Positions 29,402 to 36,399 of a stretch of DNA of 44,171 nt are shown piece by piece. Source of the stretch: a virus; the IMG/VR virus record IMGVR_UViG_3300046519_000322, positions 1-44,171 of that record, one strand, 5' to 3'. How positions within the stretch are numbered: the first letter of the stretch is position 1; each line of letters starts with the position of its first letter. The notes beneath the pieces are model-generated. The model worked only from the letters and a program-made list of their open reading frames with translations. It had not been told where the DNA came from and did no database searches. A program made the position numbers and the translations under genes.

Positions 29402-30004
29402 CGGGATGAGGCTGGCCTCGCGCGCCTTGGCGGACATGTGCGTGAGGCTGGCCGCGCATCGCTCGCCCTGGTCGTTCTCGTGGGGGCGTACCCGGTCGGC
29501 AGCGTCGAGACTGACCTCCGCGCTGCAGGTGGCGGCCTCGGGGCACCGGTACTTCTTGGCGGCCTGCCACGGGTCGACGAGGGCCTGCAGCGGGGTCACG
29601 TTGAGAATGAGCGTCGGGGACAGATTCTCGCGCAGGTCGCCGAGGACGCGGTCGATGGCGTCACGCCGGACGAGACGGGTGAGCTTCTCGATGTCCTTCT
29701 GCTGGCCGATGGCGGCCAGTTCGTCGGCCACCGCCTGCTCGTCGAAGCCCTTGGTATAGGCGGAGGCGGGGCTCGCCTGGATGACGAGCATGCCCCGCCG
29801 CGCGCCGGTGCTGCTGTCCTGGACTCCCGACCTGGACGAGGCGTCGGCGGGGGCCAGGGAAAAGGAGGCCCCCTCCGAGCCGGGAGTGAGTTCCCATAGG
29901 CGCGTGTCCAGCAGGAGCGCCGGGCCGGTGGAGCGGCGGGCGGCCGTTCGGGAGGCCGCCTTGGTGGCGTACAGCTCTCGCGGTTTCAGCTCGGACAGGC
30001 GCAT
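29399..30004 (-). CDS. Hypothetical protein
   Basis: The 201-residue protein has a disordered, basic first half (MRLSELKPRELYATKAASRTAARRSTGPALLLDTRLWELTPGSEG) and a helical second half (FDEQAVADELAAIGQQKDIEKLTRLVRRDAIDRVLGDLRENLSPTLILNVTPLQALVDPWQAAKKYRCPEAATC..). Its TAG stop is shared with the -35 of promoter A. The opening MRLSELKPRELYATKAASRTA resembles small phage proteins that begin with a short basic SELKPR segment, but I name no family. Confidence 0.68.
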   Translation of the reverse strand: MRLSELKPRELYATKAASRTAARRSTGPALLLDTRLWELTPGSEGASFSLAPADASSRSGVQDSSTGARRGMLVIQASPASAYTKGFDEQAVADELAAIGQQKDIEKLTRLVRRDAIDRVLGDLRENLSPTLILNVTPLQALVDPWQAAKKYRCPEAATCSAEVSLDAADRVRPHENDQGERCAASLTHMSAKAREASLIP

Positions 30005-30040
30005 GGTGGGGCTCCAGGGGGTGGCGTGGACAATTGACCC

Positions 30041-30063
30041 ACTCTAACGCATCAATGGATGCC
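30041..30063 (-). promoter_or_regulatory. Operator-promoter B (operator and -10, no clear -35)
   Basis: The minus strand reads GGCATCCATTGATGCGT directly before TAGAGT (30041-30046). GCATC-N4-GATGC is a perfect inverted repeat. The -35 position (CCCCAT) is poor, so activation may be required. Confidence 0.7.
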
Positions 30064-30084
30064 ATGGGGTGGGATGCGGGCAGT

Positions 30085-30456
30085 TCAGGCGGCGGGCAGG
30101 ACCTGTCGGAAGGCGAGCACGGCCATGACCCCTGAGCCGGGCACGCGGGTGCGGCGTGAGATCTCCTCGACGCTCAGCCCGTTCAGCAGGTACAGGTCGG
30201 TGATCACCTCTATCTTCGCCCACGGCACGCCCGAGACGGCGAACTCCGTGTGCTCCTCCTTCAGGCGGGCGTGCAGCCGCCAGCCGTACTCGGTCAGGTA
30301 CAGGGTTCCGCGCACGGACTTCGCGTACTTCTTGGCGCGCAGGCTCTCCCGGAAGTTGCAGCCGGATGCGTTGATCCGGCCGGTGCCCGGGTCGGCGTGG
30401 AGCAGGGCCTGACGCTCGGCGGCGGTCAGCTTGCTGGTGATGCTATTGCGGGCCAT
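30085..30456 (-). CDS. Hypothetical protein, possibly DNA-binding
   Basis: The 123-residue basic protein MARNSITSKLTAAERQALLHADPGTGRINASGCNFRESLRAKKYAKSVRGTLYLTEYGWRLHARLKEEH.. ends with LYLLNGLSVEEISRRTRVPGSGVMAVLAFRQV, where VEEISRRTRVPGSGVMAVL fits a helix-turn-helix. A DNA-binding role is suggested but not shown. Confidence 0.66.
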   Translation of the reverse strand: MARNSITSKLTAAERQALLHADPGTGRINASGCNFRESLRAKKYAKSVRGTLYLTEYGWRLHARLKEEHTEFAVSGVPWAKIEVITDLYLLNGLSVEEISRRTRVPGSGVMAVLAFRQVLPAA

Positions 30457-30510
30457 GGGGACTCCTGGCGGTGAGTCGGAACGAATGGGTGCCTGGCGGG
30501 CAATCCGAGG

Positions 30511-30789
30511 CTAGCGCTCGACGCTCTCGGCGAAGCGGTTCTCGGCGATCTGAATTGCCTCGCGGACGTCGGCGGCCAGCTGCGGCTCGGCGCCGGACAG
30601 CGGCCACGAGCGCGCCGAGACGGACACCAGGGAGCCGTCCCTGCTGGTCACGGCGCGAACGACGTGTCCACGCTTGCTGCCCTGGGTCAGCTCCAGCTCG
30701 ACGACGGAGCCGTCGCTGCGCGGGGCGGTCAGGCGGATCGTTCCGCCGAGGCGGACGAGCGGCTTGACGGTAGCGGTCATCTGCGGCAT
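30511..30789 (-). CDS. Hypothetical protein
   Basis: The 92-residue protein MPQMTATVKPLVRLGGTIRLTAPRSDGSVVELELTQGSKRGHVVRAVTSRDGSLVSVSARSWPLSGAEPQLAADVREAIQIAENRFAESVER is a beta-rich domain with a C-terminal helix. AGGAGG lies 5 nt before ATG 30789. Not recognised. Confidence 0.66.
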   Translation of the reverse strand: MPQMTATVKPLVRLGGTIRLTAPRSDGSVVELELTQGSKRGHVVRAVTSRDGSLVSVSARSWPLSGAEPQLAADVREAIQIAENRFAESVER

Positions 30790-30826
30790 GGGGCCCTCCT
30801 GTGGCGGGTCAAGAGGTGAACGAGAG

Positions 30827-30864
30827 ACGGCCGCACCTGATGGAGGTCAGGATGTGGCGGCCGT
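30827..30864 (-). terminator. Extended hairpin after the 30915 gene
   Basis: ACGGCCGC (30827-30834) pairs with GCGGCCGT (30857-30864), continued inward by CCTGA/TCAGG after a small bulge. The AT-rich stretch 30870-30920, with TTGACG on the minus strand, may hold the promoter of the next gene. Confidence 0.6.
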
Positions 30865-30914
30865 CACTGATATTGCCGAAACGTGCGTCAATTGATCGAC
30901 GGAAATCTGTTTTT

Positions 30915-31226
30915 TTACTTACTCGTTACTGTGGGCTGCCGGTCCTCCGGGCCCCAGTCGTCCGGCGAGATGCCGATCGTCGCGAGCGCCGGACCCTGGA
31001 CGATCTGCTCCGCGCTCTCCGTGGCCAGCGGCCCGTACCAGGCGACGCGCTGGCCGCTCGCCGGGTTGCGGAAGATGGCCAGCGCGGCCGGGAGCAGCAG
31101 CGGCGGCGCGAACCGCAGCAGGTACACCGAGTCGTCCTGGCCATCGAGCGGCTCGATCGTCGTCTCGGCCGGGTGCCAGCCGTGCGGGGACGGGTCCCAG
31201 CTCTCGGGGATGGGCACCATGAACAT
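30915..31226 (-). CDS. Hypothetical protein
   Basis: The 103-residue acidic protein MFMVPIPESWDPSPHGWHPAETTIEPLDGQDDSVYLLRFAPPLLLPAALAIFRNPASGQRVAWYGPLATESAEQI.. starts within the stop of the preceding gene (TGATG), so the two are coupled. A hydrophobic helix lies at LLLPAALAIFR. Not recognised. Confidence 0.68.
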   Translation of the reverse strand: MFMVPIPESWDPSPHGWHPAETTIEPLDGQDDSVYLLRFAPPLLLPAALAIFRNPASGQRVAWYGPLATESAEQIVQGPALATIGISPDDWGPEDRQPTVTSK

Positions 31227-31846
31227 CAGACCCCCTCCGGGGCGGCCACCAGGGTGGTCGGTTCGAAGCTGGACCAGGTGGCGCCGTCCTTGGCCTTGTG
31301 CGCGCGCAGCTCGTTGGCGACGGCGCGGCCCAGCTCGGTGAGCCGGAAGCGGGCCCACGGCATCAGCCGCCACTCGGTGTGGCCGGTCATCAGGCCCGGC
31401 CGGGGGTCGTACGAGCCATTGAGCGGGCGGCCGTTCGGCTTCAGGAAGTACTCGCCGTCCTCGCTGACGCCCGGCATCTCGATGGTGATGAGCCTGGCGT
31501 CGACCATGTCCATCAGGGCGTCGGCCTCGCAGTGCCCGTACACGGTGACCGACTCGCCGCCGACGGGCTTGAGACGCAGGCCGTACTGGTCGGCCGCGTC
31601 CTCGCCGCCGAGGGAGGAGTGCCGGTTGCGGGCGGCCCACAGCATGGGCCAGTTGCGCTGGGAGAGGGTGAGCCGGTCCCAGGTGATGCGACCGCTGTAC
31701 TCGACCTCCACGTTCTCCACGTAGCCGAGGAGGCTCCAGTGGTCCTTGCCCCAGCGCTCGGGGGCGATCTGCTCGCGGCCCTCGCGGGCCTGCCACTCCG
31801 GAGAGGCGTTCATCAGCTCGGCGAGCTGGGTCATGTCGATGGTCAT
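31226..31846 (-). CDS. Hypothetical protein, first gene behind operator-promoter C
   Basis: The 206-residue soluble protein MTIDMTQLAELMNASPEWQAREGREQIAPERWGKDHWSLLGYVENVEVEYSGRITWDRLTLSQRNWPMLWAARNRHS.. contains GRITWDRLTLSQRNWPMLW..GLRLKPVGGESVTVYGHCEADALMDMVDARLITIEM. This looks like an ordered alpha/beta fold, followed by RFRLTELGRAVANELRAHK, reminiscent of a winged-helix end. No family recognised. TSS from promoter C would lie about 25-30 nt upstream of ATG. Confidence 0.7.
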   Translation of the reverse strand: MTIDMTQLAELMNASPEWQAREGREQIAPERWGKDHWSLLGYVENVEVEYSGRITWDRLTLSQRNWPMLWAARNRHSSLGGEDAADQYGLRLKPVGGESVTVYGHCEADALMDMVDARLITIEMPGVSEDGEYFLKPNGRPLNGSYDPRPGLMTGHTEWRLMPWARFRLTELGRAVANELRAHKAKDGATWSSFEPTTLVAAPEGV

Positions 31847-31879
31847 GGGGTTGCTCCCTTGTTCCTAGGCAGTGATCCC

Positions 31880-31908
31880 ACTCTAGGGCATCAATCGTTG
31901 CGCGTCTA
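31880..31908 (-). promoter_or_regulatory. Operator-promoter C (TAGACG-N17-TAGAGT)
   Basis: The minus strand has TAGACG (31903-31908) and TAGAGT (31880-31885) with a 17-nt spacer CGCAACGATTGATGCCC. It carries GCAAC-N4-GATGC, and GGG follows the -10. Confidence 0.82.
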
Positions 31909-31927
31909 CTGGTTCGGGAAACGCAAA

Positions 31928-31953
31928 GGCCCGCCCCGGTGAAGGGGCGGGCC
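31928..31953 (-). terminator. Terminator of the 33.9-32.0 kb operon
   Basis: GGCCCGCCCC (31928-31937) pairs with GGGGCGGGCC (31944-31953) around GGTGAA, 12 nt past the stop of the 31966 gene. Confidence 0.8.
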
Positions 31954-31965
31954 CATGCCATCTGA

Positions 31966-32622
31966 TCAGCGGATCTCGCCGTCGTAGACGCCGTCCGGCT
32001 CGCTGGCCTCCTCCATGGTGTCGACCTCGGCCTGGTAGCCCTCCAGCAGGTGCTCCAGGGCGTCCTGGGTCACGCCGTCCGGGTGGTTGGGGCCGCCGAG
32101 CGCGTCGACCAGCTCGTGCTTGCGGACCACGATGTCGCCGTGCGGCACGAGGGCCTCGGCCCAGATGTCCAGCCGGACCGGCTCGCCGGTGGTCTCGTCC
32201 CTGGACACGTACAGCACCGGGTCCTCGGCCCCGCTCGCCAGCAGATCCCGCAGGTTGTCAGTGGTCACGGTCAGCATCTCGTCGTACTCCCCCTCGTAGC
32301 TGGGCCAGCGGTCGCCAGCCCAATTCTGGTGGTCGCCGTGCTTGTGCGGCGGCCGATCGCACTCGGTCTCCTGCGCCTGCAGGATGATCCCGAAGGAGCC
32401 GCAGGTCGGGCCGGTGGGCTCGCGTGCTTCCATGTCGGCCTCCAGGGCTTCCTGGGCCTTCCGGCGGGCGCGCACGGTGGCAGCGGCCTTCGTGGAACGT
32501 TCGGAGCGCGCCCGGCGCGCCTCGGGACTGTTGTAGCGGGCCTCCTTCTTCGCCTTCTCAGCCGCGACGACGTCCGGGTGCGAGGCGGCCAGCTCCAGCA
32601 GCAGAGACTTCACGGACCTCAC
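31966..32622 (-). CDS. Hypothetical protein with basic N-terminus and Cys/His cluster
   Basis: The 218-residue protein starts at GTG 32622 through a GTGA overlap with the preceding gene. Residues 20-65 are very basic and helical (AEKAKKEARYNSPEARRARSERSTKAAATVRARRKAQEALEADME). CGSFGIIL..TECDRPPHKHGDHQN follows, a probable Cys/His metal site of a kind repeated in actinophage small proteins. The C-terminal part is acidic (GEYDEMLTVTTDNLRDLLASGAEDPVLYVSRDETTGEPVRLDIWAEALVPHGDIVVRKHELVDAL). Function unknown. Confidence 0.68.
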   Translation of the reverse strand: MRSVKSLLLELAASHPDVVAAEKAKKEARYNSPEARRARSERSTKAAATVRARRKAQEALEADMEAREPTGPTCGSFGIILQAQETECDRPPHKHGDHQNWAGDRWPSYEGEYDEMLTVTTDNLRDLLASGAEDPVLYVSRDETTGEPVRLDIWAEALVPHGDIVVRKHELVDALGGPNHPDGVTQDALEHLLEGYQAEVDTMEEASEPDGVYDGEIR

Positions 32623-33341
32623 GCCGACTGCCCACCAGGCATCGGGCACTCGGGGTGCGGGTGGACTTCCTCGCCGTTCTCCTCGAAGCACAGGCCGCAG
32701 GCCAGCAGGCGGGCGTACTTCGTCTCGGTGTCATAGGCCCAGCGCAGGACCTCGCCGGGGAAGCGGTCCACCTCGCTGTACCAGCTGCCGCCGCCGCTGC
32801 CGTCGGCCGGGTCGATGCCGACGCGGTAGTAGATCCGGCCTGCCGTGATCTTGGTGATCTTGCACAGCTCGGGGTCGCGCTTGCCGGTGTCCGGGTTGAT
32901 GTCCTCGACGACCTTGTGGGCATGCCAGAACCGGCGGCCGACGCGCGGCAGCGGGTCGTGCGTCAGGCGCGTTGCGGGCGCGGGCCCCTCGTCCTCCTTC
33001 ATGACGGCCAGCAGGCCGCGCAGCTTGGCCAGCGGCACCGTGTCCCGGTGCCGGTGCTCGATGTTGACCCCGGCGTCCTTCAGGTCGGCCAGCAGCTGCT
33101 CGCGCTCCTTCATCTCCGCGTACTGCGCGGGCGTGACCAGGGTCCGCGCCCAGCCGATGTTCTGCTTGGCCGCGCCGGTGACACGGTCGAACTTGGTGTC
33201 GTCCTCGTAGGCGGCGCCCTTCCTGGTGACGTACACGTACACGAGACCGATCCGGGAGACGACGACCTCCTCGGCACTCGCGTTGCGGTCCTCCGACACG
33301 AGGACGAGCGGCTCGCCCTTCTGCAGAGCAGGCAGAGCCAT
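32619..33341 (-). CDS. Hypothetical protein
   Basis: The 240-residue protein begins MALPALQKGEPLVLVSEDRNASAEEVVVSRIGLVYVYVTRKGAAYEDDTKFDRVTGAAKQNIGWARTLVTPAQYAEMKEREQLLADLKDAGVNIEHRHRDTVPLAKLRGLLAVM. A small beta domain is followed by helices, as in actinophage proteins whose N-terminus reads VxxxGxxYvyV.r.g..y.fd..tG. The C-terminus holds LLACGLCFEENGEEVHPHPECP, a CxxC..H.H..C site. GTGA overlap downstream. Not assigned. Confidence 0.68.
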   Translation of the reverse strand: MALPALQKGEPLVLVSEDRNASAEEVVVSRIGLVYVYVTRKGAAYEDDTKFDRVTGAAKQNIGWARTLVTPAQYAEMKEREQLLADLKDAGVNIEHRHRDTVPLAKLRGLLAVMKEDEGPAPATRLTHDPLPRVGRRFWHAHKVVEDINPDTGKRDPELCKITKITAGRIYYRVGIDPADGSGGGSWYSEVDRFPGEVLRWAYDTETKYARLLACGLCFEENGEEVHPHPECPMPGGQSA

Positions 33342-33342
33342 G

Positions 33343-33672
33343 TCACACCTCCATGACGAGGATGCCGTCGCCGGTCTCGCCGGACGGCCGGGTGCGGAAC
33401 CCGGCCCGGTCCAGGGCAAAGACGGCGGTGGCGCGGAGCCCGGCGCGCTCGTACTGGCGGGCCGAGTCGGGGATGCCGTCGCGGCCGACGATGGAGACGA
33501 CTGCCAGACCGATGCGGTCGGGGCGCTCCTCGGGGTCGGCGGTCTCGGTGATGAGGTACCCGGGCGCCCGGACGTGGGCAGGGCCGCCGGGCTCGTCCTC
33601 GTGGATGTCCACGGCGGGGACGTGGGCCTCGTCGAGGACGCGGGTGATGCGGTCACGAAGGTGCACGGCCAT
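33343..33672 (-). CDS. Hypothetical protein
   Basis: The 109-residue protein MAVHLRDRITRVLDEAHVPAVDIHEDEPGGPAHVRAPGYLITETADPEERPDRIGLAVVSIVGRDGIPDSARQYERAGLRATAVFALDRAGFRTRPSGETGDGILVMEV has alternating strands and helices ending in short parallel strands. AGGAGG lies 8 nt upstream of ATG 33672. Not recognised. Confidence 0.68.
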   Translation of the reverse strand: MAVHLRDRITRVLDEAHVPAVDIHEDEPGGPAHVRAPGYLITETADPEERPDRIGLAVVSIVGRDGIPDSARQYERAGLRATAVFALDRAGFRTRPSGETGDGILVMEV

Positions 33673-33674
33673 GA

Positions 33675-33983
33675 TCAGACCTCCTTGGAAGACGGGCGGG
33701 CGGTGAAGCGCAGGACGAAGGCGATCGCGCCGACGGCGAAGAGGGAGGCACCGGTGTTCTTCTGGTTCTCGCCCTTCTCCTTGAGGATCTTGGCGTCGTC
33801 GTAGTCCTTCTTCTCGGTGCTCTCGTAGTTGAGCACCTCGCCCCACACGGCGGAGGAGTGGATGTCCATCCGGTTGTCGCCGGTGACGGAGTTCTCGTCG
33901 CCGACGAGCCAGAAGGTGCCGCCCGCGATGATGAGGGCGAGGCCGCCGAGCGTGAAGAAGAGTCTGCGCTGGCTGGTGGGCAT
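33675..33983 (-). CDS. Two-TM membrane protein
   Basis: The 102-residue protein has helices at residues 8-26 (LFFTLGGLALIIAGGTFWL) and 77-94 (TGASLFAVGAIAFVLRF), separated by a polar loop (ENSVTGDNRMDIHSSAVWGEVLNYESTEKKDYDDAKILKEKGENQKN) that should face one side of the membrane. It opens the operon that ends at 31928. A superinfection or envelope role is possible but not shown. Confidence 0.7.
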   Translation of the reverse strand: MPTSQRRLFFTLGGLALIIAGGTFWLVGDENSVTGDNRMDIHSSAVWGEVLNYESTEKKDYDDAKILKEKGENQKNTGASLFAVGAIAFVLRFTARPSSKEV

Positions 33984-34009
33984 GGTGGTGTTCTCCTAGG
34001 CGGGAAGGA

Positions 34010-34042
34010 ACGGCCGCGCCCCATTGTGTCGGGCGCGGCCGT
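34010..34042 (-). terminator. Terminator after the Excalibur-domain gene
   Basis: ACGGCCGCGCCC (34010-34021) pairs with GGGCGCGGCCGT (34031-34042), a 12-bp stem with a 9-nt loop. Confidence 0.8.
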
Positions 34043-34062
34043 CGGGGCGGTGCGGGATCGGA

Positions 34063-34524
34063 CTACTCGCAGGCGACGCCGTCGCCGTCGCGGTCGAGGT
34101 GGGAGTCGTAGCCGGGGTCACCGGAGTACAGCGGGGCGGCTCCGGCGGCGCGGGCCTCGGAGCAGTTGCTGTAGTAGGTGCTGTCGCCCCCGCTCGTGCC
34201 GCCGCTGCTGTCGTCGTAGCTGTAGCCGCTGTCGGCGGTCTCGGTCTCGGTGACGGTGACGGTCGGCGCGGGCTTCGGCTTGGCGGTCTTGGTGACCGTG
34301 ACCTTCGGCGCCGGGGTCTCGGTGACGGTCGTGGTCACCGTGGCGGTCGCGGTGACGTGGACGGCGGGCTTGGCGGCCACCGGCTCCGTCTTGTCGCCGG
34401 AGCTGCCGATGGCCGAACCGATACCGAGGAGCAGGACGGCACCGGCCCACACGCGCTTGCGCTTGTACAGCGGGCGGGCGTCGGCGGGACGCGGGGCGGG
34501 CGGAGTGGTGTACGGGCTGGTCAT
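34063..34524 (-). CDS. Membrane-anchored protein with C-terminal Excalibur (calcium-binding) domain
   Basis: The 153-residue protein has a short Pro-rich cytosolic start, a TM helix at ~25-43 (VWAGAVLLLGIGSAIGSS), then a Thr/Val-rich stalk (VTATATVTTTVTETPAPKVTVTKTAKPKPAPTVTVTET). The last ~37 residues form an Excalibur domain, YYSNCSEARAAGAAPLYSGDPGYDSHLDRDGDGVACE, with the DxDxDG calcium loop and paired Cys. It should display the domain outside the cell. Its start region is nearly the same as that of the next gene (YKRKRVWAGA / YKMKRTWAGA), as is its leader AGGGGGGATCATG, so the two are paralogues. Confidence 0.85.
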   Translation of the reverse strand: MTSPYTTPPAPRPADARPLYKRKRVWAGAVLLLGIGSAIGSSGDKTEPVAAKPAVHVTATATVTTTVTETPAPKVTVTKTAKPKPAPTVTVTETETADSGYSYDDSSGGTSGGDSTYYSNCSEARAAGAAPLYSGDPGYDSHLDRDGDGVACE

Positions 34525-34562
34525 GATCCCCCCTGGGATGCGTTGTGGTGGTGGACGGTGGT

Positions 34563-35102
34563 TCAGCAGGACTCTTCGAGCTTCACCGAGTAGAGCGTGA
34601 CGGTGATCTCCGTGGAGTGGCTGCCGGGGGCGGGCTCCTGCTTGCAGACCTTCCAGTTGCGGTCCCACAGCAGCATCCGCTCGGCGCCGGAGGCGTCCTT
34701 CTCGCGCAGGTTGAAGAACCCGGCGGCCTGGGCGGCGTCCTGGGCGGCCTGGTGGTTCATGCCGACCAGGTCCGGCAGGTCGCCGTTGTCGGCGGGCGGC
34801 GCAGCTGCCTCGGCCGACTTGGACGCCTTCTCGATGGCGTTCTTGAGGTCGTCCTGGCCCTTCTTGTTGTCCTTCTGCAGCTGCTTGAGGGCGTCGTCGG
34901 CCGACGTGGCCGACGGGGTCGCGGTGACCGTCTTCGTCGGCGCCGGAGCCGGAGCGCTGGCGGTGTCCTTGGCCTTGTCGTTGCCGCCCGCGATGGAGCC
35001 GATGACGAACAGGCCGACGAAGGCACCGGCCCAGGTGCGCTTCATCTTGTACCAGGGGCGCGAGGTCTTGGCGGGCTGCTGCGGAACGTTCGGGTCGTAC
35101 AT
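34563..35102 (-). CDS. Membrane-anchored protein with PASTA-like C-terminal domain
   Basis: The 179-residue protein has PWYKMKRTWAGAFVGLFVIGSIAGG as start and TM anchor, a Pro/Ala/Thr linker, and a Lys/Gln-rich helix (DDALKQLQKDNKKGQDDLKNAIEKASK). A C-terminal domain follows: GDLPDLVGMNHQAAQDAAQAAGFFNLREKDASG..WKVCKQEPAPGSHSTEITVTLYSVKLEESC. LPDLVGMN..AQDAAQAAGF and V..Q.PAPG fit a PASTA domain, which binds muropeptides or beta-lactams in kinases and PBPs. With the Excalibur neighbour it suggests a cell-surface module made early in infection. Confidence 0.75.
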   Translation of the reverse strand: MYDPNVPQQPAKTSRPWYKMKRTWAGAFVGLFVIGSIAGGNDKAKDTASAPAPAPTKTVTATPSATSADDALKQLQKDNKKGQDDLKNAIEKASKSAEAAAPPADNGDLPDLVGMNHQAAQDAAQAAGFFNLREKDASGAERMLLWDRNWKVCKQEPAPGSHSTEITVTLYSVKLEESC

Positions 35103-35145
35103 GATCCCCCCTAGGGATACGTGAGTTGACAGTGTGGTGGGTGGT

Positions 35146-35412
35146 CTACGGGGCCAGCCACGAAGTGGCGGAACGGCTGGCGTTGTCCATCACCTCGTGC
35201 TGCACCCGGCGGGCGTCCTCGCGGGCCCGTTCCAGAGCGGCGGCCGTGTCGAGGCCGCTCGGGGAGCAGCTCGGGGTGGTGGTGATGGAGACGACATGAG
35301 GCTGCATCGGGACCGGCTGGGCGCCGGTGTCCTGGAACTCTGCCGCGCAGATGATCGTGCCGAACACGGCGACCAGGACGGCGGCGTACTTGACGGTGTC
35401 ACGGCGGCGCAT
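35146..35412 (-). CDS. Small exported or membrane-anchored protein
   Basis: The 88-residue protein starts MRRRDTVKYAAVLVAVFGTIICAAEF, a basic then hydrophobic segment that is either a signal peptide or an N-terminal anchor. A polar tail (DTGAQPVPMQPHVVSITTTPSCSPSGLDTAAALERAREDARRVQHEVMDNASRSATSWLAP) follows. Encoded beside the Excalibur and PASTA-like proteins, it may act at the envelope too. Confidence 0.66.
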   Translation of the reverse strand: MRRRDTVKYAAVLVAVFGTIICAAEFQDTGAQPVPMQPHVVSITTTPSCSPSGLDTAAALERAREDARRVQHEVMDNASRSATSWLAP

Positions 35413-35422
35413 CAGGTCTCCC

Positions 35423-35740
35423 TCAGAACGGGGGCGGGCAGTGCTCGCGGACGGGCCTGTGGTCGACGTCGCACCAGGGCTCGTGACCGGCGCGGCCGGT
35501 CGGCATGACCTTCAACGGCTCCGGCTCGCTGACCGGCACGGGCAGGTCCTTGGTGAGACGGACGGTGGGCTCCTCCCACCGCTCGTCCATGTAGGGGTCG
35601 TAGGCGTCGCTGCCCCAGTCCGGCTCGACCGGCCCCGCGTACAGCGGCAGCTGACCGGTGCGCTCCAGGAAGGCGAACTCGCTGGAGAAGCACTCCGGCA
35701 CGCCCAGCTCGACGGCCTCTTCGATGGTGATCGGCTGCAT
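35423..35740 (-). CDS. Hypothetical protein
   Basis: The 105-residue acidic protein MQPITIEEAVELGVPECFSSEFAFLERTGQLPLYAGPVEPDWGSDAYDPYMDERWEEPTVRLTKDLPVPVSEPEPLKVMPTGRAGHEPWCDVDHRPVREHCPPPF ends with a CDVDHRPVREHC Cys/His set. Its ATG shares one base with the preceding stop. Not recognised. Confidence 0.66.
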   Translation of the reverse strand: MQPITIEEAVELGVPECFSSEFAFLERTGQLPLYAGPVEPDWGSDAYDPYMDERWEEPTVRLTKDLPVPVSEPEPLKVMPTGRAGHEPWCDVDHRPVREHCPPPF

Positions 35741-36075
35741 CACTGGGACTCCCTGGCGATCGTCAGGTGGAGGTGCTCGGCGAGGGCTCCGGCGGCGACG
35801 TGCGCGGTGCTCCAGGTGCGGCCGGTCCAGGCCCGCTCGCAGCTCTCGGCGTAGTCGGCCAGGGGCTGCAGGAGATCCACGGGCCAGGCGACGCGCACGC
35901 AGTTCCCGGCCGCCGGGCGGCACTCGGAGGCGACGCCGAGCCGGGCGTTCAGCTCCTCCGGCGCGTCGGGCTCGTCCGAGAGGGCACTGGCGTCCAGGAA
36001 AGCGCGGGGGATGAGGAGTTCGGTGATGCAGGGCCGGTTGGCGGCAACCCATTCTCTGCGGCCGTCGTCGCTCAC
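35740..36075 (-). CDS. Hypothetical protein with DUF6907-like features
   Basis: The 111-residue protein begins at GTG 36075 in a GTGA overlap. It reads MSDDGRREWVAANRPCITELLIPRAFLDASALSDEPDAPEELNARLGVASECRPAAGNCVRVAWPVDLLQPLADYAESCERAWTGRTWSTAHVAAGALAEHLHLTIARESQ. Four Cys and a helical end are visible. The resemblance to small Streptomyces proteins is loose and I do not assign function. Confidence 0.6.
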   Translation of the reverse strand: MSDDGRREWVAANRPCITELLIPRAFLDASALSDEPDAPEELNARLGVASECRPAAGNCVRVAWPVDLLQPLADYAESCERAWTGRTWSTAHVAAGALAEHLHLTIARESQ

Positions 36076-36269
36076 CGCTCGGCCCTCGGGGTCACCCAGG
36101 CGCGGCCGACGATGGCGAGGACGGCGGCGGCGACCGCGTACAGGCCGGTGACGTTGGAGCACAGGGCCTGGCCCTGCGGGGTGGAGCCGTAGTGGTAGTG
36201 CAGCCACAGCCAGACGGCGGGCGTGAGGGCGGACGGTGCTATCGGCGCGAACGCCAGGATGGGACGCAT
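36072..36269 (-). CDS. Small two-TM membrane protein, first gene behind operator-promoter D
   Basis: The 65-residue protein MRPILAFAPIAPSALTPAVWLWLHYHYGSTPQGQALCSNVTGLYAVAAAVLAIVGRAWVTPRAER has two hydrophobic helices. It heads the operon that also encodes the Excalibur and PASTA-like surface proteins, adding to its envelope character. Confidence 0.68.
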   Translation of the reverse strand: MRPILAFAPIAPSALTPAVWLWLHYHYGSTPQGQALCSNVTGLYAVAAAVLAIVGRAWVTPRAER

Positions 36270-36362
36270 GGCGGGGTGTTCTCCTCGTGGCGGGTCGAGG
36301 GGGGTGGTGGTGGTTGGTTGCGGGTACCCAGCTGGCGGGCGAGAGCACCTGACAACGGCTCC

Positions 36363-36391
36363 ACTCTAATGCATCAACAGTTGCGCGTCTA
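36363..36391 (-). promoter_or_regulatory. Operator-promoter D (TAGACG-N17-TAGAGT)
   Basis: The minus strand has TAGACG (36386-36391) and TAGAGT (36363-36368). The 17-nt spacer CGCAACTGTTGATGCAT contains GCAAC-N4-GATGC with a central CAACTGTTG symmetry. It drives the 36.3-34.1 kb operon. Confidence 0.85.
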
Positions 36392-36399
36392 GGGGTGGG

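Noticed and set aside
30907-30916. T-run as plus-strand terminator
   Set aside because: No plus-strand gene ends here. The run is at the end of the minus gene stopping at 30915 and is more likely part of an AT-rich promoter region.
35412-35693. 93-codon frame overlapping the 35423-35740 gene
   Set aside because: Arg/Gly/Ala-rich translation without motif; the 105-aa frame fits the tight overlaps on both sides.
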